Positions 22,294 to 30,783 of a DNA stretch of 36,119 nt are shown piece after piece. The first letter of the stretch is position 1; every line of letters begins with the position of its first letter. Made by a program: the position numbers and the translations under genes. Under the pieces are notes generated by a model. It was not told the origin of the DNA. It did not search any database and saw only the letters and a program-made list of their open reading frames with translations. Source of the DNA: DATKXU01 sp035528905 (GTDB lineage: Bacteria > Armatimonadota > UBA5829 > DTJY01); assembly GCA_035528905.1 (NCBI GenBank), contig DATKXU010000088.1, forward strand, positions 1-36,119, given 5' to 3'.

Positions 22294-22926
22294 TCAACGA
22301 TCGAGGGTCTGACTCACTCTGTCAAAGACCTCATCCACTGTTCCGACAGCAAGCTCCCGACAAAGAATGCCTGCTTTGGAATAATACTCGACTAACGGCT
22401 CAGTCTGCTCCTTGTATACCTGCAGCCTGCGCCGGACAGCTTCCGGTCGGTCATCGGAGCGGGTGATCAGCTCGCCACCGCACGACGCGCAGGGCTCGCT
22501 TGTTCCCGCGGGACTCGCAATCGCCCCGCACGACCCGCACACGCGCCGACTGCTCAGTCTGCGCACGACTTCTGCGTCATCTATTTCAAGGTTCACTACC
22601 GCGTCCAGATGGCAGCCGGTCTCGGCCAATGCCTTATCCAGCGCCTTCGCCTGCGCCACGGTCCTCGGGAACCCGTCGAGCAGGAAGCCTTTCGCGCAGT
22701 CCGGCTGCCGCAATCGCTCAGCAACGATGCCTATCACGACCTCATCCGGAACGAGTTCGCCCCGGGACATATATGATTCCGCCCTTCGGCCGAGCTGCGT
22801 GCCCTGCTTCACCGCCTCACGCAGTATGTCGCCCGTAGAAATGTGCGGAATGCCGTATCTCTCCGATATCCTCGCCGCCTGCGTGCCTTTACCCGCTCCC
22901 GGTGCGCCCAGCAGTACTATCCTCAT
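22294..22926 (-). CDS. adk: Adenylate kinase
   Basis: 210 residues. The P-loop is GAPGAGKGTQAARI, followed by GDILREAVKQGTQLG and the LLDGFPRTVAQAKAL segment. The LID domain carries a zinc-type set CGSCGA and CASCGG, as in Gram-positive and many thermophilic enzymes. The enzyme balances AMP, ADP and ATP. It lies between secY (3 nt upstream) and map, the usual spc-operon place. Confidence 0.97.
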   Translation of the reverse strand: MRIVLLGAPGAGKGTQAARISERYGIPHISTGDILREAVKQGTQLGRRAESYMSRGELVPDEVVIGIVAERLRQPDCAKGFLLDGFPRTVAQAKALDKALAETGCHLDAVVNLEIDDAEVVRRLSSRRVCGSCGAIASPAGTSEPCASCGGELITRSDDRPEAVRRRLQVYKEQTEPLVEYYSKAGILCRELAVGTVDEVFDRVSQTLDR

Positions 22927-22929
22927 GGT

Positions 22930-24210
22930 CTACTTTATGAATCCCTCGTAATGCCTCATGAGCAGGTGAGCCTCGATCGCCTGCATGGTTTCCAGCGCCA
23001 CACCCACCACGATGAGGAGCGATGTTCCGCCCACCAGGCTGAACGTCGCAACCCCGGTTATCCTCTGTGACCAGTACTGCATAAGCGCGATGCCCGCCAG
23101 GAATATCGCCCCTGGGAGCGTGATCCTCGACATTACGCGGTCCAGGTACTCCAACGTGGGCTTCCCCGGTCTGATCCCAGGGATAAAGCTGCCGTATTTC
23201 CTCAGGTTGTCAGCCACCTCGGGCACGTTGAACGTCACGGCTGTGTAAAAGTACGTGAAGAAGATTATGAAACCGGCGTATACCACCGCGGCCCATACGC
23301 TCCTGCCCGGCTGGCATGCGTCCGCAATAGTGTTGAGCATTTGTCCGAATCTAGACCCAGTTCCGACGAGCTGCGCGAAGGTCAGCGGAAGGAGCTGGAT
23401 TGATATAGCAAAGATGATCGGAATGACTCCGGCTGAGTTCACACGAAGCGGCAGGAACGACGTTGACCCGCCGTATACCTTAGTGCCGACAACGCGCTTT
23501 ACATGCTGGATAGGTATCTTCCTCTGGGCCTGCTGGATGGCTACTATCGCGACCACAGTGCCCAGGAAGAGCGACACCATGAGGCCCAACTGGTGAATCT
23601 TGATCGCGCCTTGCAATGCGTACCTGCCGGTCTCTCCCAACTGATAGGGCAAGGTCGCCACGATACCGGTGAAGATCACCAGGGACACGCCGTTGCCGAT
23701 CCCCTTATCCGTGATCTGCTCTCCGACCCACATCAGGAACGCAGTCCCCGCCGTCAGAGTGATCACGATCTGAATCTTCAGGAAGGGAGTAGCCACCAGC
23801 ACGCCATACCGCTGCAGAACGGTATTCATGCCCAATGCCTGCATAAAGGCCAGCGCGATGGTAAGATACCGCGTATACTGCGATATCTTCTTTCTCCCAT
23901 GCTCGCCTTCTTTGGCCAATGCCTCCAGGCTGGGTATCGCAACGGTGAGAAGCTGCATAATGATCGAGGCAGTGATGTATGGAGCTATTCCCATCGCGAA
24001 GACGGTGAATTTCCTCAGTGCTCCACCAGAAAACACGTCCATCAATCCGAACAATGTGCCCGTTTCAAACAGTCTCTGCATCGCCTCGCGGTCAATGCCG
24101 GGGACGGGTATATGCAGCCCCACCACGAAGACGGCGAACATGCCGAACACGAACAATATGCGCTTCCTCAGGTCGGGAAGCTTGAACGCCGCTATAATGG
24201 ACGCCAGCAC
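22930..24210 (-). CDS. secY: Preprotein translocase subunit SecY
   Basis: 426 residues with ten membrane segments. It opens LPDLRKRILFVFGMFAVFV, with a plug region near VPGIDREAM, FAMGIAPYITASIIMQLL and EGEHGRKKISQYTRYLT. The C-terminal loop QRKIPIQHVKRVVGTKVYGG includes the Arg-rich ribosome and SecA contact. It forms the protein-conducting channel. Start is GTG 24210. Its ribosome-binding site GGAGGTGA lies within the last codons of rplO, 7 nt away. Confidence 0.97.
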   Translation of the reverse strand: MLASIIAAFKLPDLRKRILFVFGMFAVFVVGLHIPVPGIDREAMQRLFETGTLFGLMDVFSGGALRKFTVFAMGIAPYITASIIMQLLTVAIPSLEALAKEGEHGRKKISQYTRYLTIALAFMQALGMNTVLQRYGVLVATPFLKIQIVITLTAGTAFLMWVGEQITDKGIGNGVSLVIFTGIVATLPYQLGETGRYALQGAIKIHQLGLMVSLFLGTVVAIVAIQQAQRKIPIQHVKRVVGTKVYGGSTSFLPLRVNSAGVIPIIFAISIQLLPLTFAQLVGTGSRFGQMLNTIADACQPGRSVWAAVVYAGFIIFFTYFYTAVTFNVPEVADNLRKYGSFIPGIRPGKPTLEYLDRVMSRITLPGAIFLAGIALMQYWSQRITGVATFSLVGGTSLLIVVGVALETMQAIEAHLLMRHYEGFIK

Positions 24211-24212
24211 TC

Positions 24213-24647
24213 CTAAATCACCTCCACGGTGCCGCCTTTGGCTTTGATCTTCTCCTCAGCGGACTTGCTGAAGTAATGCGCGCGCACCGTGATTGCTCTC
24301 TCTACCTCTCCTCGCCCAAGCACTCGCACGCCGGATCTAATCTTCTTGATGATGCCTTTTTCCAGCAGAAGCTCGGGAGTAACAGTGTCCTCCGGCAGCC
24401 CGGCCAGTGTGTCCAGGTTGACGATGGCGTACTCCTTCTTGAATATATTCGTAAAGCCGCGCCTCTGGGGAAGCCGGCGATGCAGCGGTGTCTGCCCGCC
24501 CTCGAATCCGGGCGGGATGTTTTTCCGCGATTTGGCTCCCTTGGTCCCGCGAGTAGCCGTCTTGCCGTGACCGGAGCCGATTCCTCGCCCCACTCGTTTC
24601 CGAGCCTTTACCGAACCCCTTGCGGGCCTCAGATCACTTAGTCTCAC
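24213..24647 (-). CDS. rplO: 50S ribosomal protein L15
   Basis: 144 residues. LSDLRPARGSVKARKRVGRG, IGSGHGKTATRGTKGAKSR, GFEGGQTPLHRRLPQRRGF and a C-terminal KSAEEKIKAKGGTVEVI fit L15 completely. GTG 24647 with GGGAGGC 7 nt upstream is the start, 1 nt after the rpmD stop. The frame extends to 24704 without support. Confidence 0.96.
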   Translation of the reverse strand: MRLSDLRPARGSVKARKRVGRGIGSGHGKTATRGTKGAKSRKNIPPGFEGGQTPLHRRLPQRRGFTNIFKKEYAIVNLDTLAGLPEDTVTPELLLEKGIIKKIRSGVRVLGRGEVERAITVRAHYFSKSAEEKIKAKGGTVEVI

Positions 24648-24648
24648 T

Positions 24649-24846
24649 TCAACTGCCTCCCGGCGTCTCTCTAGCAACCTGCTCGACCTCGACCAGGTGA
24701 CCAATCTTCTTGACCATTCCGCGAATCTGGGCGTTATCCGGCTTGAGCGTGGAGGAGTTCATCTTCCTGAGCCCCAGGGCCTTCGCGGTGGCCTTTTGGC
24801 GTTCGCTGTATCCTATGACGCTCTTCTTCAGCGTTATCTTAAGCAA
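24649..24846 (-). CDS. rpmD: 50S ribosomal protein L30
   Basis: 65 residues: LKITLKKSVIGYSERQKATA, LGLRKMNSSTLKPDNAQIRG, then MVKKIGHLVEVEQV. Standard L30. TTG 24846 is the start, with GGAGGG 8 nt upstream, and it overlaps the rpsE stop by 8 nt, so translation is probably coupled. Confidence 0.94.
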   Translation of the reverse strand: MLKITLKKSVIGYSERQKATAKALGLRKMNSSTLKPDNAQIRGMVKKIGHLVEVEQVARETPGGS

Positions 24847-25441
24847 TTTCGTTGCCCTCCACTGCAACAGCCGTTTCCTCTTCTTCGACGACCTCGGGCT
24901 CCGGCGGCGGCGCGGCACCAGCCATCGCTCTCAGAATTCCCTTCGGCAGCATCTCCTCCAAGGATTTTCCTCTGAGCCTAGCGACTTCCTCGGCCCGCTT
25001 CAATTGGCGGAGGGAGTGCATGGTGGCCGAGGCGCTGTTTATCGCATTCGGCGAGCCGAGCGACTTCCCGAGGACGTCCCTGATGCCGGCGACCTCCAGA
25101 ATAGCCCTTACAGATCCGCCCGCAACGACGCCGGTGCCCGGCGCCGCAGGTCTGAGGAGCACAAGTGAGGCGCCAGCCCGGCCCAGGACCTCGTGCGGGA
25201 TAGTCGTCCCCACAAGCGGTACCTTGATTATGTCCTTCTTGGCATCCTCGACGCCTTTGCGAATCGCGTCGGGGACGGCCCTCGCCTTCCCAAGCCCTAC
25301 GCCGACGTATCCCTCGCCATCGCCCACGACGACGAGAGCGTTCCAGCTCATCGTGCGGCCGCCTTTATGAGTCTTCTGAACCTTGTTCGTCTTAATGACG
25401 CGCTCTTCAAGGTTCAATTTATTGGGGTCAATTCTGGGCAT
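24839..25441 (-). CDS. rpsE: 30S ribosomal protein S5
   Basis: 200 residues. LEERVIKTNKVQKTHKGGRT, VGDGEGYVGVGLGKARAVPD and VLLRPAAPGTGVVAGGSVRA are the S5 signatures. The last roughly 30 residues form an acidic Pro/Glu/Val-rich tail not found in the roughly 165-residue typical S5. It helps decoding fidelity and mRNA unwinding at the entry pore. Confidence 0.97.
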   Translation of the reverse strand: MPRIDPNKLNLEERVIKTNKVQKTHKGGRTMSWNALVVVGDGEGYVGVGLGKARAVPDAIRKGVEDAKKDIIKVPLVGTTIPHEVLGRAGASLVLLRPAAPGTGVVAGGSVRAILEVAGIRDVLGKSLGSPNAINSASATMHSLRQLKRAEEVARLRGKSLEEMLPKGILRAMAGAAPPPEPEVVEEEETAVAVEGNEIA

Positions 25442-25450
25442 AAGAACCTC

Positions 25451-25810
25451 CTAAAACTCCAGGCCGCCTTCTCTGGCCGCCTCTGCAAGCGCCTTCACCC
25501 TGCCGTGGTACTGGTAGCCGCCGCGGTCGAAGACTACTTGCTTGATGCCTTTGTCCAATGCGCGCTTGGCAAGCAGCCTGCCTGCCTCCTTCGCCGCTTC
25601 AGTGTTCCCTCCGGTCTTGACGGACTCCCGAACCTCCTTGTCAATAGTGGAGGCGGAAACGAGCGTCTGGCCCAGCTCGTCGTTGACGACTTGGGCGTAT
25701 ATGTTGTTCAGACTGCGGAAGACGTTCAGCCGGGGGCGTTCCGGCGTGCCGGATACCCTTTTTCGGACTCGCTCGTGCCTTGCCTGGCGCAGTACTTCTC
25801 GTCTCGACAT
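25451..25810 (-). CDS. rplR: 50S ribosomal protein L18
   Basis: 119 residues. RHERVRKRVSGTPERPRLNV, FRSLNNIYAQVVND, GRLLAKRALDKGIKQVVFDR and YHGRVKALAEAAREGGLEF are all standard. It binds 5S rRNA together with L5. It starts at ATG 25810. Confidence 0.97.
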   Translation of the reverse strand: MSRREVLRQARHERVRKRVSGTPERPRLNVFRSLNNIYAQVVNDELGQTLVSASTIDKEVRESVKTGGNTEAAKEAGRLLAKRALDKGIKQVVFDRGGYQYHGRVKALAEAAREGGLEF

Positions 25811-25828
25811 ACGCGCGATACCCCCCTG

Positions 25829-26410
25829 CTACCTAACGGCGGCCTTGCCGCTCTTGCCGGCCTTGCGGCGTACCACCTCTGTTGAATACCTGATTCCCCT
25901 GCCCTTGTATGGCTCCGGCTTGCGCACGGCCCGCACCTCTGCAGCCTGCTGCCCAACGGCCTGCTTGTCAATCCCGCGGACCGTGATCAGCGGTATCCTG
26001 GTCTCGCGGCCCTCATATTGAACTACGTCCTGGCCGACTTCGAACTCGACTCCCGGCCTCGGTGTTAGCTCGACCGGATGCGAGTAGCCGACCTGCAAGG
26101 TCAGCTTCTTGCCGGCCAGCTCCGCCCGGTAGCCGGTGCCGTACACCTGCAGAACCTTCTGAAAGCCTTTCGTAACTCCCTCGACCATATTGGCAATGAG
26201 CGCCCTGGTCAGCCCGTGCAAGGACCTGTGCATCTTGTTGTCGGACGGGCGCTGGACGACGATGCTGCCATCCTCCACCTTGACGATCATGTCCGGGTGG
26301 ATGTTTTTCGTCAGCGAGCCTTTCGGCCCTCCCACCGTGATGGTGCTGTCTTCGATTTGGACCTCTACCCCGTTGGGAATCGGGATGGGCATGCTGCCTA
26401 TCCTCGACAT
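25829..26410 (-). CDS. rplF: 50S ribosomal protein L6
   Basis: 193 residues, two L6 repeats. SRIGSMPIPIPNGVEVQIED, GPKGSLTKNIH, then GTGYRAELAGKKLTLQVGYS and EPYKGRGIRYSTEVVRRKAG. The C terminus runs about 12 residues beyond the usual end and is basic (GKSGKAAVR). It binds near the factor-binding site of the 50S subunit. Confidence 0.97.
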   Translation of the reverse strand: MSRIGSMPIPIPNGVEVQIEDSTITVGGPKGSLTKNIHPDMIVKVEDGSIVVQRPSDNKMHRSLHGLTRALIANMVEGVTKGFQKVLQVYGTGYRAELAGKKLTLQVGYSHPVELTPRPGVEFEVGQDVVQYEGRETRIPLITVRGIDKQAVGQQAAEVRAVRKPEPYKGRGIRYSTEVVRRKAGKSGKAAVR

Positions 26411-26423
26411 TTCTCAAATCCTC

Positions 26424-26822
26424 CTACCAGACGTAGCACAGAACCTCGCCGCCCACGCCGAGGCGCCTCGCTTCCCGCGATGTCATGACGCCCCTCGAAG
26501 TGCTGATGACGGCTATGCCGAGCCCGCCCAAGACTCTGGGAACGTCTCCGCGCTTCGTGTAAACCCGCAGGCCGGGCCTGCTCACGCGCTTCAGATCGGT
26601 GATGACCTTTTCCTTGCGAGGCCCATACTTCAGGGCGATCTTGATGCGATTCCGCGCTTTGTCCTTTGCGACTTCGTAGCTCTTGATGAAGCCCTCTGAG
26701 TGGAAGATCTTCACTATCTCCAGGTTGAGCCGGGAGGAGATGACCTCCACCTGATCGTGGCCCGCTGAATTGGCATTGCGAATCCTGGTCAGCAAATCCG
26801 CAACTGGATCTGTTATTGACAT
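26424..26822 (-). CDS. rpsH: 30S ribosomal protein S8
   Basis: 132 residues. SITDPVADLLTRIRNANSAG, KVITDLKRVSRPGLRVYTKR and the C-terminal ISTSRGVMTSREARRLGVGG plus EVLCYVW give a textbook S8. It is a primary binder of the 16S rRNA central domain and in E. coli also the spc-operon repressor. ATG 26822. The 79-nt gap before it (to rpsN) holds only a small TCCTT/AAGGA stem. Confidence 0.97.
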   Translation of the reverse strand: MSITDPVADLLTRIRNANSAGHDQVEVISSRLNLEIVKIFHSEGFIKSYEVAKDKARNRIKIALKYGPRKEKVITDLKRVSRPGLRVYTKRGDVPRVLGGLGIAVISTSRGVMTSREARRLGVGGEVLCYVW

Positions 26823-26901
26823 GAGCTTCCTCCGTGCGCCCCGCTCCGATGAATGGACCGAGGCTGGATTTGGGCGGTTTCCTCCGTCTCCTTGGAAGGA
26901 C

Positions 26902-27087
26902 CTACCAACTGGACTTGGTCACACCCGGGACCAGGCCCCGGTGCGCCAGTTCCCTGAAGCAAATCCGGCAGATACCGAACTTTCTTATGTACCCACGCGG
27001 TCTGCCACACAGTGCACAGCGGTTGTATTTCCGCACTTTAAACTTTGGTGTCCGCCTGGCTTTTTCTATCAATGCCTGTTTAGCCAA
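26902..27087 (-). CDS. rpsN: 30S ribosomal protein S14, zinc type
   Basis: 61 residues, the short C+ form: KARRTPKFKVRKYNRCALCG, then YIRKFGICRICFRELAHRG, with a CxxC-CxxC zinc site. This form is typical of Gram-positive and deep-branching bacteria, whereas most Proteobacteria have the roughly 100-residue C- form. Start is TTG 27087 with AGGAGGCG upstream. It lies directly downstream of the EF-G-like gene instead of rplE. Confidence 0.96.
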   Translation of the reverse strand: MAKQALIEKARRTPKFKVRKYNRCALCGRPRGYIRKFGICRICFRELAHRGLVPGVTKSSW

Positions 27088-27102
27088 CTAGCGCCTCCTC
27101 GC

Positions 27103-29184
27103 CTATGACTCCTCTTTCTCCTTCTTGCGCTGTTCTATGATCTGCTGAGCGGTATGCGCCGGCACTGGTTCGTAGTAAGACACTTCGGCGCTGAAGCTGC
27201 CCCGGCCTCTGGCTATCGAGCGCAGGTCTATCGCGTATCTGAGCATCTCGGCCTGCGGCACGACCGCCTTTATCCGCTGCTTGCCGTCCTGGATCGGCTC
27301 TATGCCCAGAATCCGGCCCCGCTTGCCGTTCAGGTCTCCCATTATGTCGCCCATGTACTCCTCAGGCACTATCACTTCAACGTTCAACATCGGCTCCAGC
27401 AGAATGGGAGACGCATTCGCCGCCGCGCTCTGGAATGCGAGGATTCCGGCCAACTTGAACGCCATCTCCGACGAGTCCACCGGGTGGAACGAGCCATCGC
27501 ATACCCTGACCCGGATATCCACTACCGGATAGCCCACGAGGATGCCGCGCTCCATCGCCTCCCGAACCCCCTTTTCAACGGCGGGAATGTACTGCCTGGG
27601 AATAGCGCCGCCGACGACCCGGTCCACAAACTCAAAGCCCTGGCCTCTTTCCCGAGGCTCGATCTCGATCCAGCAGTCTCCGTATTGGCCGCGGCCGCCG
27701 GTCTGCTTCTTGTGCCTGCCCTGCGCCTTCGCGCTTGCCGTGATCGTCTCGCGATACGGAATCTTCGGCGTATCAACCTCCACGCCGACGCCGAACTTCC
27801 GCTTCAACCGGTCCACGATTATTTCGACGTGCGACTCGCCAAGGCCGGAGATCAGTGTCTCGCCGGTCTCGATCTCGCGGCGATACCGGAAGGTAGGGTC
27901 TTCGTCAGCAAGCTTTCCGAGCGCGGGGCCGAGCTTGTCCTCGTCCGCCTTGGACTTGGCGCTGATCGCCACGGAGTAGACCGGCGCCGGAAAATCTACT
28001 GCGGTGTACCGGATCGGCTTTGCCTTGTCGCACAAGGTATCGCCGGTACCCGTCTCGGAGAGTTTCGCCACCGCCGCGATGTCGCCGGCATAAACCTCCG
28101 CGGTAGCCTCCTGGTTCTTCCCTTTCAGGAAGTACACCTGGCCGACCCGCTCCTCCACGCCCTTAGCGGAATTGAAAACGTGCGAGTCGGATTTCACGAC
28201 GCCCGAATACACCCTGAAGTAGGTCAGCTTGCCGACGTATGGGTCCGCGAGCGTCTTGAACACCAGGGCGGAGAAGGGCTCGGCATCGAGCGGCTTGCGC
28301 CGCTCCTCGGCATTGGTCTGCGGATTCGCGCCCTTGGCTGCTTCGGTCTCCGCGGGCGATGGGAATGCAGCAACGACCGCACCCAGCACGGGCGATGCGC
28401 CCACATCCTTCAGGGCCGATCCGCAGAACACAGGGATCGCCTTGCCCGTGCGAACGCCTATCGCCAGGCCGCGAGCTATCTCATCGCTGGTCAGCTCCTC
28501 GCCCTCCAGATACTTGGCGATGAGTTCGTCGTCATTCTCGGCAGCGGCCTCGACCAGCGCCTCTCTGTACTTTGCAACAGCTTCCGCCATATCCACGGGG
28601 ATTTCCGCCTCAGCGGCGGATTTGCCGGCGCCAACTGTCGCCTTCATCGCGATGAGGTCTACCACACCCTTGAAGGTATCCTGAGACCCTATCGGCAGTT
28701 GAACCGGCGATACGCGGGATCCGAATCGCACCCTCAGCGCCTCCGCGACCGCGTAGAAATCAGCGTTCTCGCGGTCCATCTTGTTGATGAAGATGGCTCT
28801 CGGAACGCCGTACTCCTGCGCAAACTCCCATGCGGCCTCTGTGCCAACCTCGATCCCCGAGACCGCGCACACCACTATGAGCGCTCCCTCGACTACTCGC
28901 AGGGCGCTCTTCACATCGCCCACGAAGTCGGCATAGCCGGGCGCATCTATGAAATTGATCTTGACGCCTTTCCATTCACATGGAATAAGAGAAGCGCTGA
29001 TGCTGATCTTTCGCTTTACCTCATCCGGGTCGTAGTCGGAAGCGGTCGTGCCGTCGTCAACTTTGCCGAGCCTGTCTATGCCCCCTGACGCAAAGAGAAG
29101 CACCTCTGCGAGCGAAGTCTTCCCGCAGCCGCCGTGACCAACCAGCGCTATATTGCGTATGGCGTCGGCTTTGTATGCTTTCAA
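27103..29184 (-). CDS. EF-G-like translational GTPase (EF-G2/FusA2 type)
   Basis: 693 residues with all EF-G domains. The G domain has P-loop GHGGCGKTS, G3 DAPGYADFVGD, G4 NKMD and G5 GSAL. Domain II is around 310-395. Domain III follows, then domain IV starting near KKQTGGRGQYGDCWIE, with the tip region VVGGAIPRQYIPAVEKGV, and domain V ends it. Canonical EF-G has AHIDAGKTT and DTPGHVDF. Here Tyr replaces the catalytic switch-II His, and the P-loop is of the FusA2 type. Some EF-G2 proteins are reported to have little ribosome-stimulated GTPase activity. The start is TTG 29184 behind AGGAGG. Its place between rplE and rpsN is unusual, since fusA normally sits upstream of tuf. Confidence 0.92.
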   Translation of the reverse strand: MKAYKADAIRNIALVGHGGCGKTSLAEVLLFASGGIDRLGKVDDGTTASDYDPDEVKRKISISASLIPCEWKGVKINFIDAPGYADFVGDVKSALRVVEGALIVVCAVSGIEVGTEAAWEFAQEYGVPRAIFINKMDRENADFYAVAEALRVRFGSRVSPVQLPIGSQDTFKGVVDLIAMKATVGAGKSAAEAEIPVDMAEAVAKYREALVEAAAENDDELIAKYLEGEELTSDEIARGLAIGVRTGKAIPVFCGSALKDVGASPVLGAVVAAFPSPAETEAAKGANPQTNAEERRKPLDAEPFSALVFKTLADPYVGKLTYFRVYSGVVKSDSHVFNSAKGVEERVGQVYFLKGKNQEATAEVYAGDIAAVAKLSETGTGDTLCDKAKPIRYTAVDFPAPVYSVAISAKSKADEDKLGPALGKLADEDPTFRYRREIETGETLISGLGESHVEIIVDRLKRKFGVGVEVDTPKIPYRETITASAKAQGRHKKQTGGRGQYGDCWIEIEPRERGQGFEFVDRVVGGAIPRQYIPAVEKGVREAMERGILVGYPVVDIRVRVCDGSFHPVDSSEMAFKLAGILAFQSAAANASPILLEPMLNVEVIVPEEYMGDIMGDLNGKRGRILGIEPIQDGKQRIKAVVPQAEMLRYAIDLRSIARGRGSFSAEVSYYEPVPAHTAQQIIEQRKKEKEES

Positions 29185-29195
29185 GATCGAACCTC

Positions 29196-29738
29196 CTAGC
29201 GCTCCCGGAACGGCATCCCCATCAACTTCAGCAGCGCCCTGGCTTCCTCATCCGTCTTCGCGGTCGTTACAATAATCACATCCATTCCCCTGACCTTGTC
29301 AATCTTGTCGTAGTCAATCTCGGGGAAGACGAGCTGCTCCCGCAGGCCCATGGCAAGGTTGCCTCTCCCATCGAAGGAAGACGGTGAAATGCCGCCGAAG
29401 TCGCGAACCCTGGGCAGCGCTATGTTGAACAGCTTGTCCAAGAACTCGTACATTCTGTCGCCGCGGAGTGTGACCTTGGCGCCGATTCGCATTCCTGTAC
29501 GGATCTTGAAATTGGCGATCGACTTCTTCGCCCGCGTGACCACGGGCCTCTGCCCGGCGATGAGTGACAGGTCTTGGACGGCGGCATCCAACAGCTTCGG
29601 CTCCTGCACAGCCGCGCCAACGCCCATGTTTATGACCGCTTTCTCTACCCTAGGCACCTGCATGATATTGTCATAGCCGAACTGCTTCATCATGGCAGGG
29701 ACGACTTCCTTCAGGTACTTCTCCTTCATACGCGCCAT
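29196..29738 (-). CDS. rplE: 50S ribosomal protein L5
   Basis: 180 residues. LKEVVPAMMKQFGYDNIMQV, VEKAVINMGVGAA, GQRPVVTRAKKSIANFKIRT and LRGDRMYEFLDKLFNIALPR are the L5 signatures. It binds 5S rRNA and reaches the P-site tRNA. It ends 12 nt before the EF-G-like gene, whereas rpsN normally follows here. Confidence 0.97.
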   Translation of the reverse strand: MARMKEKYLKEVVPAMMKQFGYDNIMQVPRVEKAVINMGVGAAVQEPKLLDAAVQDLSLIAGQRPVVTRAKKSIANFKIRTGMRIGAKVTLRGDRMYEFLDKLFNIALPRVRDFGGISPSSFDGRGNLAMGLREQLVFPEIDYDKIDKVRGMDVIIVTTAKTDEEARALLKLMGMPFRER

Positions 29739-29750
29739 CGTTCACTCCCC

Positions 29751-30089
29751 TTAGGTGGTGTCAATCAGCTCGTGGCATCGCTTGCAGGCGCGTGCCAGGC
29801 GGCCACCCTCGCCTATGGAACGTCCCACGCGGGTTGGCTCCCCGCATCGCGGGCAGACAAGCATTACCTTGCCCATTGCCAGGGGAGCGGGCTTCTGGAT
29901 GCGCCCGGTCTGCGTCGCCGGCGTAGACCTGGTGGTCCGCCTCGGGCGCTGGTGCCTGACAACCATGTTGAGTCCATCAACGATCACGGCATTCTCTTTC
30001 GGCAGGGTCTGAATCACCTTGCCCTGCCTGCCCTTATCCTTGCCCGCGATGACCACCACCTGGTCACCTTTTCTTATCTTAAGAGCCAT
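29751..30089 (-). CDS. rplX: 50S ribosomal protein L24
   Basis: 112 residues. KIRKGDQVVVIAGKDKGRQG is the KOW motif, followed by NMVVRHQRP. A C-terminal set CPRCGEPTRVG and CKRCHELID makes a zinc-ribbon-like form, as in Gram-positive L24. It is an assembly initiator of the 50S subunit. Confidence 0.97.
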   Translation of the reverse strand: MALKIRKGDQVVVIAGKDKGRQGKVIQTLPKENAVIVDGLNMVVRHQRPRRTTRSTPATQTGRIQKPAPLAMGKVMLVCPRCGEPTRVGRSIGEGGRLARACKRCHELIDTT

Positions 30090-30101
30090 TTCTGTCTCCT
30101 T

Positions 30102-30119
30102 GCATTCGCCTGAGGCAGC
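30102..30119. repeat. 18-bp repeat GCATTCGCCTGAGGCAGC between rplN and rplX
   Basis: This matches the complement of 15188-15205 at 17 of 18 bases, the sequence found in the truncated toxin gene. The 43-nt gap also contains TAGC/GCTA inverted copies. It appears to be a small dispersed repeat that can enter intergenic sites of the ribosomal cluster. Confidence 0.55.
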
Positions 30120-30132
30120 TAGCAGCCAGCGG

Positions 30133-30501
30133 CTAGAGGACCTCCGGCGCGAGCGAGATGATCTTCATAAAGTTCTTCTCCCGGAGCTCACGTGCCACTG
30201 GGCCGAAGATGCGCGTGCCCCTCGGCTCGTTCTGCGGCGTGATAACTACGGCCGCATTGTCGTCGAAACGCAGATACGAACCATCCGTCCGGCGGATGGC
30301 CTTCTTGGTGCGGACAACCACCGCCCTGACGACATCTCCCTTCTTCACCGCGGCTCCAGGAGTCGCCGATTTCACTGCGCCGATGATGACATCTCCCACG
30401 TCGGCAAACCGGCAGCTCGATCCCTTGAGCACTCTTATGCAGAGTATCTCTCGTGCGCCCGAGTTATCGGCCGCTTTCAGGCGCGTATACGGCTGTATCA
30501 T
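30133..30501 (-). CDS. rplN: 50S ribosomal protein L14
   Basis: 122 residues, the exact family length. MIQPYTRLKAADNSGARE, DVIIGAVKSATPGAAVKKGD, RTDGSYLRFDDNAAVVI and the ending FMKIISLAPEVL are standard. It forms intersubunit bridges with 16S rRNA. Confidence 0.97.
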   Translation of the reverse strand: MIQPYTRLKAADNSGAREILCIRVLKGSSCRFADVGDVIIGAVKSATPGAAVKKGDVVRAVVVRTKKAIRRTDGSYLRFDDNAAVVITPQNEPRGTRIFGPVARELREKNFMKIISLAPEVL

Positions 30502-30519
30502 CCCACAATACCTCTCGTT

Positions 30520-30780
30520 TTACTTGACCTTTTCGATCACCCGGGAGACCCGCCATCGCTTCTCGCGACTGACCGGCCTGCACTCCGTAATCTCTACGAG
30601 ATCGCCGGTGTGTGCAGTATTCATCTCGTCGTGAGCTTTGAACTTCGTGGTCCGCCGGATGATCTTGCCGTAGAGCGGGTGCCGAATTCTGGATTCCACC
30701 GCAACGACGACGGTCTTCTCCATTTTGTCGCTGACGACTCGACCAGCCCTGACCTTCCGCCGTCCTCTTTTCTCTTCCAT
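30520..30780 (-). CDS. rpsQ: 30S ribosomal protein S17
   Basis: 86 residues. RRKVRAGRVVSDKMEKTVVV, HPLYGKIIRRTTKFKAHDE, GDLVEITECRPVSREKRWRV. It is an OB-fold protein and a primary 16S rRNA binder. It starts at ATG 30780, 3 nt after rpmC. Confidence 0.97.
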   Translation of the reverse strand: MEEKRGRRKVRAGRVVSDKMEKTVVVAVESRIRHPLYGKIIRRTTKFKAHDEMNTAHTGDLVEITECRPVSREKRWRVSRVIEKVK

Positions 30781-30783
30781 TGT

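Noticed and set aside
27154..29088. A 644-codon open frame on the plus strand
   Set aside because: It is antisense to the EF-G-like gene, has no family resemblance, and such long shadows are usual opposite GC-rich genes.
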